From: Pseudomonadota bacterium
GTDB taxonomy: Bacteria > Pseudomonadota > Gammaproteobacteria > Steroidobacterales > Steroidobacteraceae
Length of the DNA stretch: 64,000 nt
NCBI GenBank assembly: GCA_003242685.1
Contig: QGVD01000005.1
Span: forward strand, 21,473-85,472
Direction of reading: 5' to 3'
Of the stretch, positions 1-7,454 are shown piece after piece (positions within the stretch are counted from its first letter, which is position 1; every line of letters begins with the position of its first letter). Position numbers and translations under genes: made by a program. The notes under the pieces were generated by a model. It saw nothing but the letters and a program-made list of their open reading frames with translations, made no database searches and was not told the origin of the DNA.

Positions 1-74
1 GACTGCCTGCGCTGAAGCGGTGGCGTTTCGTCCGGACCGCGTCCGGGCGGCCGCTTCGGGTAGACTCCGGTTCC

Positions 75-518
75 GTGAGCATCTGGAAGACTCCCGCCAC
101 GCTCGAAGAGCTGCAGTCCCTGCGCAAAGGGACGCTGGTCGAGCACCTGGACATCCGCTTCACCGAGATCGGCCCGGACTATCTGCGCGCGTCCATGCCG
201 GTCGACCACCGGACGCACCAGACCATGGGCCTGCTCCATGGCGGCGCCTCCGTCGCGCTCGCCGAGACGGTGGGCAGCATCGCCGCGAACATGTGCGTCG
301 ACGGCGAGTACTACATGTGCCTCGGACAGGAGATCAATGCCAATCACCTGCGTCCGGTGCGCAGCGGACGGGTGACGGCCACCGCGCGTCCCATTCACCT
401 CGGCTCGCGCAGCCACGTGTGGCACATCGAGATTCACGACGAGCGGGAGCGCCTCGTCTGCATCTCGCGCCTGACGATGGTCGTGCTCGAGCGCAAGGCG
501 CAGGCCGCGGCAGGGTGA
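75..518 (+). CDS. PaaI/MenI-like hotdog-fold acyl-CoA thioesterase
   Basis: A 147-residue single-domain hotdog protein that probably hydrolyses an acyl-CoA or aryl-CoA thioester in the cytoplasm. The family signature is visible in the middle: a 'MGLLHGGASVALAE' segment (about residues 51-64), where the HGG turn and the following Glu form the active-site region of the PaaI/YbdB/MenI group. The length matches the family (about 140 residues). The start is a GTG (75) just before the conserved N-terminal region; no clear alternative ATG exists. It is the first of three closely spaced rightward genes. The substrate cannot be deduced from sequence. Confidence 0.85.
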   Translation: MSIWKTPATLEELQSLRKGTLVEHLDIRFTEIGPDYLRASMPVDHRTHQTMGLLHGGASVALAETVGSIAANMCVDGEYYMCLGQEINANHLRPVRSGRVTATARPIHLGSRSHVWHIEIHDERERLVCISRLTMVVLERKAQAAAG

Positions 519-559
519 AGAGGCGCCGTTTCAGCTTCACACGAAGGAGGGCGAGCACG

Positions 560-988
560 ATGGCAGACCACATTCCGACCGCGCAGTCCGGCAGTGCGCC
601 GACGGTGGATCCCTCGCTCGTGACCTACACGCACGTGATCTACGCCCTGCACACGCTGTCGATCCTCATCGGCCTCACGAGCGCAGCGACGGTGGTCGGC
701 GCCTTCATATTCGGGATTCCGTCGATCATCGCCGTCATCATGAACTACGCGCGCCAGTCGGCCGTGCGCGGCACGTACCTCGAGTCGCACTTCCGCTGGC
801 AGATCCGCACGTTCTGGTACGCCGCACTGTGGCTGCTCGTCATCGGGGCGATCTCGTTCGTGCTGATCTTCATCCTCATCGGCTTCGCAACCTGGTTCAT
901 CGGCATTGCCGCAGTGACCATCTGGGTGATCTACAGAATCGCACGCGGCTGGATCGCGCTGCGCGACGGCCGGCCCATGTACACATGA
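560..988 (+). CDS. DUF4870-type small membrane protein
   Basis: A 142-residue protein with three hydrophobic stretches (roughly residues 25-60, 82-105 and 107-125), resembling the DUF4870 family of small inner-membrane proteins of unknown function. The start ATG at 560 is supported by a strong AAGGAGG ribosome site at 544-550. A longer reading in the same frame upstream overlaps the thioesterase gene and is not credible. The stop codon overlaps the ATG of the next gene (ATGA), which implies translational coupling with the lipoprotein gene. Confidence 0.75.
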   Translation: MADHIPTAQSGSAPTVDPSLVTYTHVIYALHTLSILIGLTSAATVVGAFIFGIPSIIAVIMNYARQSAVRGTYLESHFRWQIRTFWYAALWLLVIGAISFVLIFILIGFATWFIGIAAVTIWVIYRIARGWIALRDGRPMYT

Positions 989-1206
989 GAGACACGAGCC
1001 CACGCGCGAGGAGCACGGTGCTGGTGGTGCTGGGCGCGGTGCTGCCCGGCCTCACTGCCTGCGGCCAGAAAGGCCCGCTGTACATCCCGGACGAAGGTGG
1101 CACGGTGATCACGCGCCCCGGGGGCCGTGCGACGCCGACCGCTCCTGCGCCGCAGGAGCAGCGCCGCGAGGACGACGAGAACGACGCGGACGGCGACGGA
1201 CGCTGA
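985..1206 (+). CDS. lptM: LptM-like small lipoprotein
   Basis: A 73-residue lipoprotein. The signal segment ends in a lipobox (LTAC), immediately followed by the 'CGQKGPLY' signature typical of LptM/YifL. In E. coli LptM is an outer-membrane lipoprotein that assists oxidative maturation of the LPS transporter LptD. The C-terminal half is charged and disordered (Asp/Glu/Arg-rich). Its ATG overlaps the preceding stop by four bases. In many relatives this gene precedes lysA-dapF; here it lies before polA, and dapF is about 16 kb away without lysA. The lipoprotein assignment is solid; the LptM name rests on the short signature. Confidence 0.7.
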   Translation: MRDTSPRARSTVLVVLGAVLPGLTACGQKGPLYIPDEGGTVITRPGGRATPTAPAPQEQRREDDENDADGDGR

Positions 1207-1253
1207 CGATTCGCCCGCAGCCTCGCAACGCCGGGTCGGCAGCCCCCTTCCGC

Positions 1254-1259
1254 TATAAT
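1254..1259 (+). promoter_or_regulatory. -10 element of the polA promoter
   Basis: A perfect TATAAT lies 36 bases before the polA GTG start. No good -35 hexamer sits at the standard distance, so this is a partial sigma70 promoter call. It would give a leader of about 28 bases. Confidence 0.5.
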
Positions 1260-1294
1260 TCCGGCTCATTCCCTTTCGGCCGGACGCTCATCGC

Positions 1295-4120
1295 GTGTCT
1301 GTCTCTCACTCTCGGGGCACCGAGCCGGTGCCCGCTCAGCCTGCGGTTGGCGTGAGCGCCTCGCCCGATCTCGTCCTCGTGGACGGCTCGTCCTACCTGT
1401 ATCGCGCCTTCCACGCGCTGCCGCCGCTCAGCAACTCCCGCGGGGAGCCGACGGGAGCCATGTTCGGCGTGCTCAACATGCTGCTGCGCTTCATGAAGGA
1501 CTACCGGCCGCAGCGCATCGCCGTCGTCTTCGACGCCGCGGGCAAGACCTTTCGCGACGAGCTCTTCGCCGCCTACAAGGCACATCGCCCGCCGATGCCG
1601 GACGATCTGCGCGCGCAGATCGAGCCGCTGCTCGCGATCCTGCGCGCACAGGGGTTGCCGGTGCTGCGGATCGAGGGCGTCGAGGCGGACGACGTCATCG
1701 GCACGCTCGCCTGCCAGGCGGCACGCGCGGGGCTGCGCGTGCTCATCTCGACGAGCGACAAGGACATGGCGCAGCTCGTCAACGACTCGATCACGCTCAT
1801 CAACACGATGACGAACACTTCGCTCGACCGCGCGGGAGTCAAGGCGAAGTTCGACGTGTATCCCGAGCAGATCGTCGACTACCTCGCGCTCGTCGGCGAC
1901 AGCTCGGACAACATCCCGGGCATCGAGAAGGTCGGACCGAAGACGGCCGCGAAGTGGCTCAACAAGTACGGCACGCTGGATGCGCTCGTCGCGCGCGCGA
2001 GCGAGATCGAAGGCAAGGTCGGCGAGAACCTGCGCGGCAATCTCGCGACGCTCGAGCTGTCGCGCAAGCTCGCGACGATCCACACGGACCTCGATCTGCC
2101 GCTCTCGATCGATCAGCTCGTCCCCTCGCCGCCGGACGTCGACACGCTGCGCAGGCTCTACACGCGCTACGAGCTGCGCACGCTTCTGCGGCAGCTCGAC
2201 GGGGAGGAGCCTTCGGCCACCCGATCACGTCCGGTCGCGGCCCCCGATTTCGACGTCGATGCCGCGCTCGGACTGAGCTCCGCACCACCGCTGCCCGAAG
2301 TCGCGCGCGCTGAAAGGCGGTACGAGACGATCACCGAGTGGTCAGAGCTCGAGCGCTGGCTCGAGCGTCTGCGCAGTGTCGAGCTGTTCGCTTTCGATAC
2401 GGAGACCACCAGCCTCGACTACATGGCGGCCGAGATCGTCGGCGTCTCGTTCTGTGTCGAGCCCGGCGTCGCGGCCTACGTGCCGCTGCGGCACGACTAC
2501 GCCGGCGCACCCGAGCAGCTCGACCGCGAGAAGGTGCTGAACGCGCTCAAGCCGATCCTCGAGGATCCCGAGCGGCCAAAGGTCGGGCACCACAGCAAGT
2601 ACGACGCGCACGTGCTCGCGAACCACGGCATCCGGCTCGCCGGAGTGCGCTACGACACGATGCTCGAGTCGTACGTGCTGAACAGCGTCGCTACGCGCCA
2701 CGACATGGACTCGACGGCGGCGCGTTACCTCGGGATCAGCACGATCAAGTTCGAGGACGTCGCCGGCCGGGGCGCGAAGCAGCTCACGTTCAATCAGGTG
2801 CCGGTCGATCGCGCTTCGGAGTACGCCGCCGAGGACGCGGACGTCACGCTGCGTCTGCATCACGTGCTGTGGCCGCAGCTCGAGGCCGTGCCCGCGCTCA
2901 AGCGCCTGTACGAGGAGCTCGAGCAGCCGCTGGTGCCGGTGCTCGAACGCATGGAGCGCCGGGGAGTGCTCATCGACCGGGAGCTGCTGCGGGCACAGAG
3001 CCGCGAGCTCAACGCGCAGCTTCAGGAGCTGCTCGTTCAGGCGCGCAGGGAAGCCGGGTACGAGTTCAACATCGACTCGCCCAAGCAGCTCCAGCACATC
3101 CTCTTCGACAAGCTGGGGCTCCCGGTCCTGCGCAAGACGCCGACAGGTCAGCCGTCGACTGCGGAAGACGTCCTCGAAGAGCTCGCAGCGTCGTTCCCTC
3201 TGCCGCGGATCATTCTCGAGTACCGCGCGCTGGCGAAGCTCAAGTCGACGTACACCGACAAGCTGCCCGAGCTCGTGAACCCGCGCACGGGGCGCATCCA
3301 CACCTCGTATCACCAGGCGGTGGCGCAGACCGGGCGGCTGTCCTCGTCGGATCCGAACCTGCAGAACATTCCCATCCGCCGGCCGGAGGGGCGCCGCATC
3401 CGTCAGGCGTTCATCGCGCCCGAAGGCTACGTGCTGATGGCGGCCGACTACTCGCAGATCGAGCTGCGCATCATGGCGCACCTGTCCGGTGACGAGGGTC
3501 TCCTCGATGCCTTCGCGCACGACCGCGACGTGCATCAGGCAACGGCAGCCGAAGTCTTCGGCGTTCCTCTCGAGGCCGTCACGCCCGATCAGCGCAGGCT
3601 CGCGAAGACCATCAACTTCGGCCTGATCTACGGCATGTCACCGTTCGGGCTCGCACGCCAGCTCGGAATCGATCGCGGCGCCGCGCAGCAGTACGTCGAC
3701 CGCTACTTCGCGCGCTACCCCGGCGTGCGCCGGTACATGGACGAGACGCGCGCCCGCGCGCGCGAGCTGGGCTACGTGGAGACGGTCTACGGACGGCGGC
3801 TCTACCTGCCGGAGATCCGTTCCCGCAACAAGCAGCAACAGCAGGCAGCCGAGCGCAGCGCGATCAACGCACCGATGCAGGGCACTGCGGCCGACATCAT
3901 CAAGCGGGCGATGATCGCGGTCGACGCATGGTGCGAGCGAGAGTCCGCGCCTGCGCGGCTCATCATGCAGGTACACGACGAGCTCGTGCTCGAGGTCCGG
4001 AAGGACGCCGTCGAGAAAGTGACCGCAGCGGTCCGCGAGTGCATGGTCAACGCAGCCGAGCTCAAGATCCCCCTCAAGGTCGACATCGGAACAGGCGCCA
4101 ACTGGGACGAGGCGCACTGA
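1295..4120 (+). CDS. polA: DNA polymerase I
   Basis: A 941-residue full-length Pol I for Okazaki-fragment maturation and gap-filling repair. Order of domains: 5'-3' flap nuclease (about 25-300, opening 'DLVLVDGSSYLYRAFH'), 3'-5' proofreading exonuclease (about 345-530) and polymerase (to the end). The proofreading acids look intact ('FDTETTSLDY' near 367 and 'YAAEDADVTL' near 510). Polymerase motif A 'DYSQIELRIM', motif B 'RRLAKTINFGLIYG' and motif C 'QVHDELVLEV' are all present. The start is a GTG; an in-frame GTG at 1352 just before the nuclease domain is an alternative. The polA then engB then cytochrome c4 order matches Pseudomonas. Confidence 0.98.
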   Translation: MSVSHSRGTEPVPAQPAVGVSASPDLVLVDGSSYLYRAFHALPPLSNSRGEPTGAMFGVLNMLLRFMKDYRPQRIAVVFDAAGKTFRDELFAAYKAHRPPMPDDLRAQIEPLLAILRAQGLPVLRIEGVEADDVIGTLACQAARAGLRVLISTSDKDMAQLVNDSITLINTMTNTSLDRAGVKAKFDVYPEQIVDYLALVGDSSDNIPGIEKVGPKTAAKWLNKYGTLDALVARASEIEGKVGENLRGNLATLELSRKLATIHTDLDLPLSIDQLVPSPPDVDTLRRLYTRYELRTLLRQLDGEEPSATRSRPVAAPDFDVDAALGLSSAPPLPEVARAERRYETITEWSELERWLERLRSVELFAFDTETTSLDYMAAEIVGVSFCVEPGVAAYVPLRHDYAGAPEQLDREKVLNALKPILEDPERPKVGHHSKYDAHVLANHGIRLAGVRYDTMLESYVLNSVATRHDMDSTAARYLGISTIKFEDVAGRGAKQLTFNQVPVDRASEYAAEDADVTLRLHHVLWPQLEAVPALKRLYEELEQPLVPVLERMERRGVLIDRELLRAQSRELNAQLQELLVQARREAGYEFNIDSPKQLQHILFDKLGLPVLRKTPTGQPSTAEDVLEELAASFPLPRIILEYRALAKLKSTYTDKLPELVNPRTGRIHTSYHQAVAQTGRLSSSDPNLQNIPIRRPEGRRIRQAFIAPEGYVLMAADYSQIELRIMAHLSGDEGLLDAFAHDRDVHQATAAEVFGVPLEAVTPDQRRLAKTINFGLIYGMSPFGLARQLGIDRGAAQQYVDRYFARYPGVRRYMDETRARARELGYVETVYGRRLYLPEIRSRNKQQQQAAERSAINAPMQGTAADIIKRAMIAVDAWCERESAPARLIMQVHDELVLEVRKDAVEKVTAAVRECMVNAAELKIPLKVDIGTGANWDEAH

Positions 4121-4245
4121 CCGTCGCTTTTCCGCAACAGTTCGCCATCGGGCACGGTGCTGGCTAGGGTCACGGCCGGTGCCGGGCGCCGGCGGTTGCG
4201 CGCCGCCCCAGCCCGCGCCGGCAATCAGACAATGGAGACCAACGC

Positions 4246-4809
4246 ATGCAAAGACTGGCACTCGTGACGGCACTCGCCCTTCTGGGCGGCGCCGCCCACG
4301 CAGCGGACAACGGCATCTACCTCGGCGCTGGCGTGAGCCAGGCCAAGATCGACGGCGTCGGAGAGGATTTTGGGGTCGACGATCTCAATGACTTCGAGCT
4401 GGACGACACGGCGTGGAAGCTCATCGCCGGCATCCGTCCGCTCGACTTCATCGCGGTCGAGGTCAACTACATGGACCTGGGCAGCGAGCGCGCCGCTCTG
4501 AGTGCCGCAGGGAACGTCGACGTCGAAGCCAAGGCGCTTGCAGGCTACGTCGTCGGGTTCCTGCCGCTACCGCTGCCGCTCCTCGACGTCTACGCGAAGG
4601 CGGGACTCGCCTACTGGGAGACGGAAGGGTCGTTCAGCGGACCTCTTTCGCTGAATTTCGACGACGATGGCACCGAGTTCGCGTACGGTTTCGGTGCTCA
4701 GCTCCGTTTCGGGAGCCTTGCAGCCCGGCTCGAGTACGAGAAGTTCGATATCGACAACACCGACGGGCTCGAGCTGCTCACGCTGGGCGTCACCTGGACC
4801 TTCCTGTAG
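4246..4809 (+). CDS. Small outer-membrane beta-barrel protein
   Basis: A 187-residue precursor with a clear signal peptide (cleavage after 'GGAAHA', about residue 20). Alternating polar/hydrophobic strands follow, ending in a barrel-type C-terminus (...'LLTLGVTWTFL'). The fold resembles the OmpW/OmpA-like or Opa-type 8-strand barrels often called 'outer membrane beta-barrel protein'. Tyr-rich strands such as 'AVEVNYMDLG' and 'FAYGFGAQLRFG' support this. The final residue is Leu rather than the usual Phe. It lies between polA and the small RNA gene, a position that is empty of protein genes in Pseudomonas. Ligand or pore function is unknown. Confidence 0.75.
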   Translation: MQRLALVTALALLGGAAHAADNGIYLGAGVSQAKIDGVGEDFGVDDLNDFELDDTAWKLIAGIRPLDFIAVEVNYMDLGSERAALSAAGNVDVEAKALAGYVVGFLPLPLPLLDVYAKAGLAYWETEGSFSGPLSLNFDDDGTEFAYGFGAQLRFGSLAARLEYEKFDIDNTDGLELLTLGVTWTFL

Positions 4810-4875
4810 CGGCAACGACACAGGCGGACTTCCAGATCCCTGATTTTCCAGGAATTTTTTCTGGAGCATTCTTCG

Positions 4876-4902
4876 GAACTTCGGGGGACCTCATCCGTCT
4901 AA
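4876..4902 (+). promoter_or_regulatory. sigmaE/AlgU-type promoter of the small RNA gene
   Basis: GAACTT at 4876-4881, a 16-base spacer and TCTAA at 4898-4902 fit the extracytoplasmic-function sigmaE/AlgU consensus (GAACTT, 16-17 bases, TCnnA). It places a transcription start at about 4907-4910, exactly where the first hairpin of the downstream RNA begins. Confidence 0.75.
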
Positions 4903-4907
4903 TGCCG

Positions 4908-5023
4908 TGAGTGCCTCCAGCACTCCCCGCTTCCCTCCCTGAGCGGGTCAACCCGGTTCATGAGACCTGTGCCGGGTTAGTCTGCCCCGGCGACCTCGCC
5001 AGAGATCGCCGGGGTCTTTTTTT
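4908..5023 (+). ncRNA. Candidate small RNA at the Spot 42/ErsA locus (polA-engB)
   Basis: An RNA of about 116 nt with no plausible reading frame. It contains four consecutive perfect hairpins. H1 pairs 4909-4914 with 4920-4925 (6 bp). H2 pairs 4926-4931 with 4942-4947 (6 bp, loop TCCCTCCCTG). H3 pairs 4950-4956 with 4972-4978 (7 bp). H4 pairs 4985-4993 with 5006-5014 (9 bp) and is followed by seven T. The end is a textbook Rho-independent terminator with the long U tail preferred by Hfq. The H2 loop exposes CCCUCCC, complementary to Shine-Dalgarno sequences. The polA-engB interval carries Spot 42 in enterics and the sigma22-dependent ErsA in Pseudomonas. Homology to either is not shown by primary sequence, so an analog is as likely as an ortholog. 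Confidence 0.75.
4985..5023 (+). terminator. Rho-independent terminator of the small RNA
   Basis: A 9-bp perfect stem (CCCCGGCGA with TCGCCGGGG), 12-base loop, then TC and seven T. The opposite strand has no T run, so it acts rightward only. Confidence 0.85.
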
Positions 5024-5055
5024 GCACGTTCACCGCCGCGAGCGGCGGAGGCGGC

Positions 5056-5637
5056 TCATGCAGTGAGCCAGCTCCGGAGCACCCGCTGCGCCTCGTCCAC
5101 TCCCGTCTTGTCGAGGGACGAGAAGAGCTGCACCGACGCACGCCCCTCCAGCGCCTCCTTCGCGGCCCGCAGGACGCGTGCACCCTCGCTTCGGGACAGC
5201 TTGTCCGACTTGGACAGCAGCACGTGCACCTTGCGTTCCGCGGGATCCGCCCAGGCGATGAGCTCCTCGTCCATCGGCGAGATTCCGCGACGCGCGTCGA
5301 CGATGAGGAAGAGTCCGCGAAGCGAGGTGCGCCGGCGCAACGCCTCGAGGAGCGGGACCCACTTGCGCCGCTCCTCTTCCGGAACGCTCGCGTAACCGTA
5401 CCCCGGCAGGTCCACGAGACGCTGGTTCGGCCCGAGCGCGAAGTAATTGAGGAGGCGGGTGCGGCCGGGGGTGCGGCTCGTGCGCGCCAGGGACCGGCGC
5501 TGGGTGATCGCATTGATGGCGCTCGACTTGCCGGCGTTGGAGCGGCCCGCGAACGCGACCTCGATCCCCACGTCCGGCGGGAATTGCCGCGGGTCGCCCA
5601 CGCTCAGCAGGAAGCTTGCTTCGGGGAAGCGGCTCAC
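5056..5637 (-). CDS. engB: Ribosome biogenesis GTPase EngB/YihA
   Basis: A 193-residue GTPase required for large-subunit ribosome assembly. The G motifs are all visible: G1 'FAGRSNAGKSSAIN', G3 'DLPGYGYASVP' and G4 'LLSKSDKLS', plus the EngB-specific 'RTSRTPGRTRLLNYF' switch region. The start is a GTG (5637) placed so that the N-terminus 'VSRFPEASFLLSV' aligns with the usual EngB beginning. The longer open frame to 6474 is antisense to the cytochrome c4 gene and was discarded. It is convergent with the small RNA gene and divergent from the cytochrome gene. Confidence 0.93.
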   Translation of the reverse strand: MSRFPEASFLLSVGDPRQFPPDVGIEVAFAGRSNAGKSSAINAITQRRSLARTSRTPGRTRLLNYFALGPNQRLVDLPGYGYASVPEEERRKWVPLLEALRRRTSLRGLFLIVDARRGISPMDEELIAWADPAERKVHVLLSKSDKLSRSEGARVLRAAKEALEGRASVQLFSSLDKTGVDEAQRVLRSWLTA

Positions 5638-5721
5638 GTCGGTAAAGGTACGAGGGAGGAAGCCGTGAGGCTCTAGTGTACAATTCGCCGCCCTCTCAGC
5701 ACCTTCCGGAGCAACGGACGA

Positions 5722-6411
5722 ATGTCGAAGACGACGCAGATCGGGTGGGTCGGGCTCATCGTGCTCGCAGCCGCGATGGCCGGTGCGAACGCTCAGGAGA
5801 CCGCGAGTGCCACCCCGACGAGCAGCAACCTGCCCTATGTCGACGGGTCTGTCGAAGAAGGCGCCTCCAAGGCGGCCACCTGCGTCGCCTGTCACGGCAT
5901 GAACGGCAACAGCGTGAACCCGGAGTGGCCCAACCTCGCCGGGCAGAGCGCGGTCTACATCGCCGAGCAGCTCAAGCTCTTCCGCGCGGGCGTACGGACC
6001 GACCCGGTGATGCAGCCGCTCGCGGTGGGTCTGTCGGACGACGACATCGCCGACCTCGCTGTGTATTTCGCGGCGCAGACGCCGTCCGGTCTCGAGGCAG
6101 ACCCCTCGTACTGGGAGGCGGGCGCAGCGCTGTACCGCTCCGGCGATGCGGCGCGCGGCATCCCGGCCTGCATCGCCTGCCACGGACCCGTCGGCCGTGG
6201 CAACCCGGCTGCGGGCTACCCGGCGCTGCGCGCACAGCATTCCGTCTATACGGTGAAGCAGCTCAACGCCTACGCGAACGGAACGCGCTATGAGGAAAAA
6301 GCTGATTCGCCGATCACGAGCCGCAACGGCGCGATGATGGTCACGATCGCCCAGCGTCTGACGCCGGAGGACATCCGCAACGTGGCCTCGTACCTGCAGG
6401 GCATGCGCTGA
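5722..6411 (+). CDS. Cytochrome c4 (diheme)
   Basis: A 229-residue exported cytochrome with a signal peptide (cleavage after 'AGANA', about residue 24). It has two homologous heme domains carrying 'CVACH' (about 54) and 'CIACH' (about 152). Met ligands are available in each half. Cytochrome c4 is a periplasmic, membrane-associated electron carrier feeding terminal oxidases; this fits the caa3 oxidase and cytochrome c5 genes in the same window. The neighbourhood (engB before, dsbA after) is the Pseudomonas order, and DsbA acts in the same oxidising compartment. Confidence 0.92.
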   Translation: MSKTTQIGWVGLIVLAAAMAGANAQETASATPTSSNLPYVDGSVEEGASKAATCVACHGMNGNSVNPEWPNLAGQSAVYIAEQLKLFRAGVRTDPVMQPLAVGLSDDDIADLAVYFAAQTPSGLEADPSYWEAGAALYRSGDAARGIPACIACHGPVGRGNPAAGYPALRAQHSVYTVKQLNAYANGTRYEEKADSPITSRNGAMMVTIAQRLTPEDIRNVASYLQGMR

Positions 6412-6488
6412 AGCGTGTGCCCGCGGATTCGCACCGGCGGGTAGAACCACCGCACGGACGCACCGATCAGACATTCGAGAGGTTCCCG

Positions 6489-7376
6489 ATGAACCGAACG
6501 CTGTTCTTCGCCGCTCTCGCCGTACTGGGTCTCGCCGCCTGCGAGCGTTCCGAAACGCCGACTCAGCCCGGCGCCGAGACGGTGTCGCAGCCGTCCGCAG
6601 AGACGACCGAATCGCAGCGGGAGGCGGTCACCGACACCGCACCGGCGGCGCCGCAGGACGAGTCCGACGCCGCGACGCAGTCACAGGAAAGCGCCGGCGA
6701 AGAGACGACCGATACCGGCGAGCCCATCGGTCAGGCGGGCAGCAGCGCTTCGCTCGAGCGGCTTGCCGCTCTGCCTGCCGCGCAGCAGCTCCCGTCGGGT
6801 CGCTGGAAGGCCGGCGTGCACTACGAGCCGATCGTTCCGGCACAGCCCACGAACGTGGCGCCCGGCAAGGTCGAGGTGACCGAGGTCTTCTGGTACGCCT
6901 GCAGCCACTGCTACGCGCTCGAGCCCTACATCGCGAGCTGGCAGAAGAACAAGCCGGAGTACATCGAGTTCGTGCGCGTTCCGGTCATGTGGGGCCCGGT
7001 GCACCGTGCGCACGCGCGCCTCTTCTATACGCTCGAGGCGCTCGGCCGGAGCGACCTGCATCCGAAGGTCTTCGAGACGATCCACCAGCGCCGCAACATG
7101 CTCGTCGCGAACGACGAGGAGCGCACGCTGCAGCTGCAGCTCGAATTCGCGAAGAACAACGGCATCGAACCCGAGGAGTTCCGCAAGGCCTACCAGTCCT
7201 TCAGCGTGAACTCGAACCTGCAGCGCGCCGAGCAGCTCACGAAGCGCTACCGCGTCGAAGGCGTTCCGTTCATCGTCGTGAACGGCAAGTACTCCACGGA
7301 CGTCGGAATGGCCGGCGGCCAGAGCAACCTGCTCGAGCTGGTGAACGATCTGGCGGCCGCCGAACAGCGCCGCTGA
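6489..7376 (+). CDS. dsbA: Thiol:disulfide interchange protein DsbA, lipoprotein form with a long linker
   Basis: A 295-residue DsbA that introduces disulfides into exported proteins. The active site is C-S-H-C (about 138-141) instead of the common CPHC, and the cis-proline loop 'VEGVPFIV' is present. The N-terminus is a lipoprotein signal ending LGLAAC (Cys18), so the protein should be membrane anchored. An acidic, Ser/Thr/Gln/Glu-rich linker of about 80 residues then precedes the thioredoxin domain. Ordinary DsbA is about 210 residues and soluble. ATG 6489 is chosen because it starts the lipoprotein signal; the in-frame extension to 6417 has no signal character. Confidence 0.92.
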   Translation: MNRTLFFAALAVLGLAACERSETPTQPGAETVSQPSAETTESQREAVTDTAPAAPQDESDAATQSQESAGEETTDTGEPIGQAGSSASLERLAALPAAQQLPSGRWKAGVHYEPIVPAQPTNVAPGKVEVTEVFWYACSHCYALEPYIASWQKNKPEYIEFVRVPVMWGPVHRAHARLFYTLEALGRSDLHPKVFETIHQRRNMLVANDEERTLQLQLEFAKNNGIEPEEFRKAYQSFSVNSNLQRAEQLTKRYRVEGVPFIVVNGKYSTDVGMAGGQSNLLELVNDLAAAEQRR

Positions 7377-7454
7377 TTCGCGAGGCGGGCCGGCCGTGAG
7401 CCGTCGGTGCCACGCGGCCCCGTATCCCCGCCGGGCCGCTGCCGGGCGCAGCCC

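Noticed and set aside
1..15. Possible end of an upstream gene (...CGC TGA) at the left edge
   Set aside because: Only five codons are visible, too little to support a feature.
5679..5684. TACAAT as a -10 element for cytochrome c4
   Set aside because: No -35 hexamer at a workable distance; the reverse strand TACACT is equally weak for engB.
5638..6474. N-terminal extension of engB (to 6474)
   Set aside because: The extension is antisense to cytochrome c4. EngB family alignment begins at the GTG at 5637.
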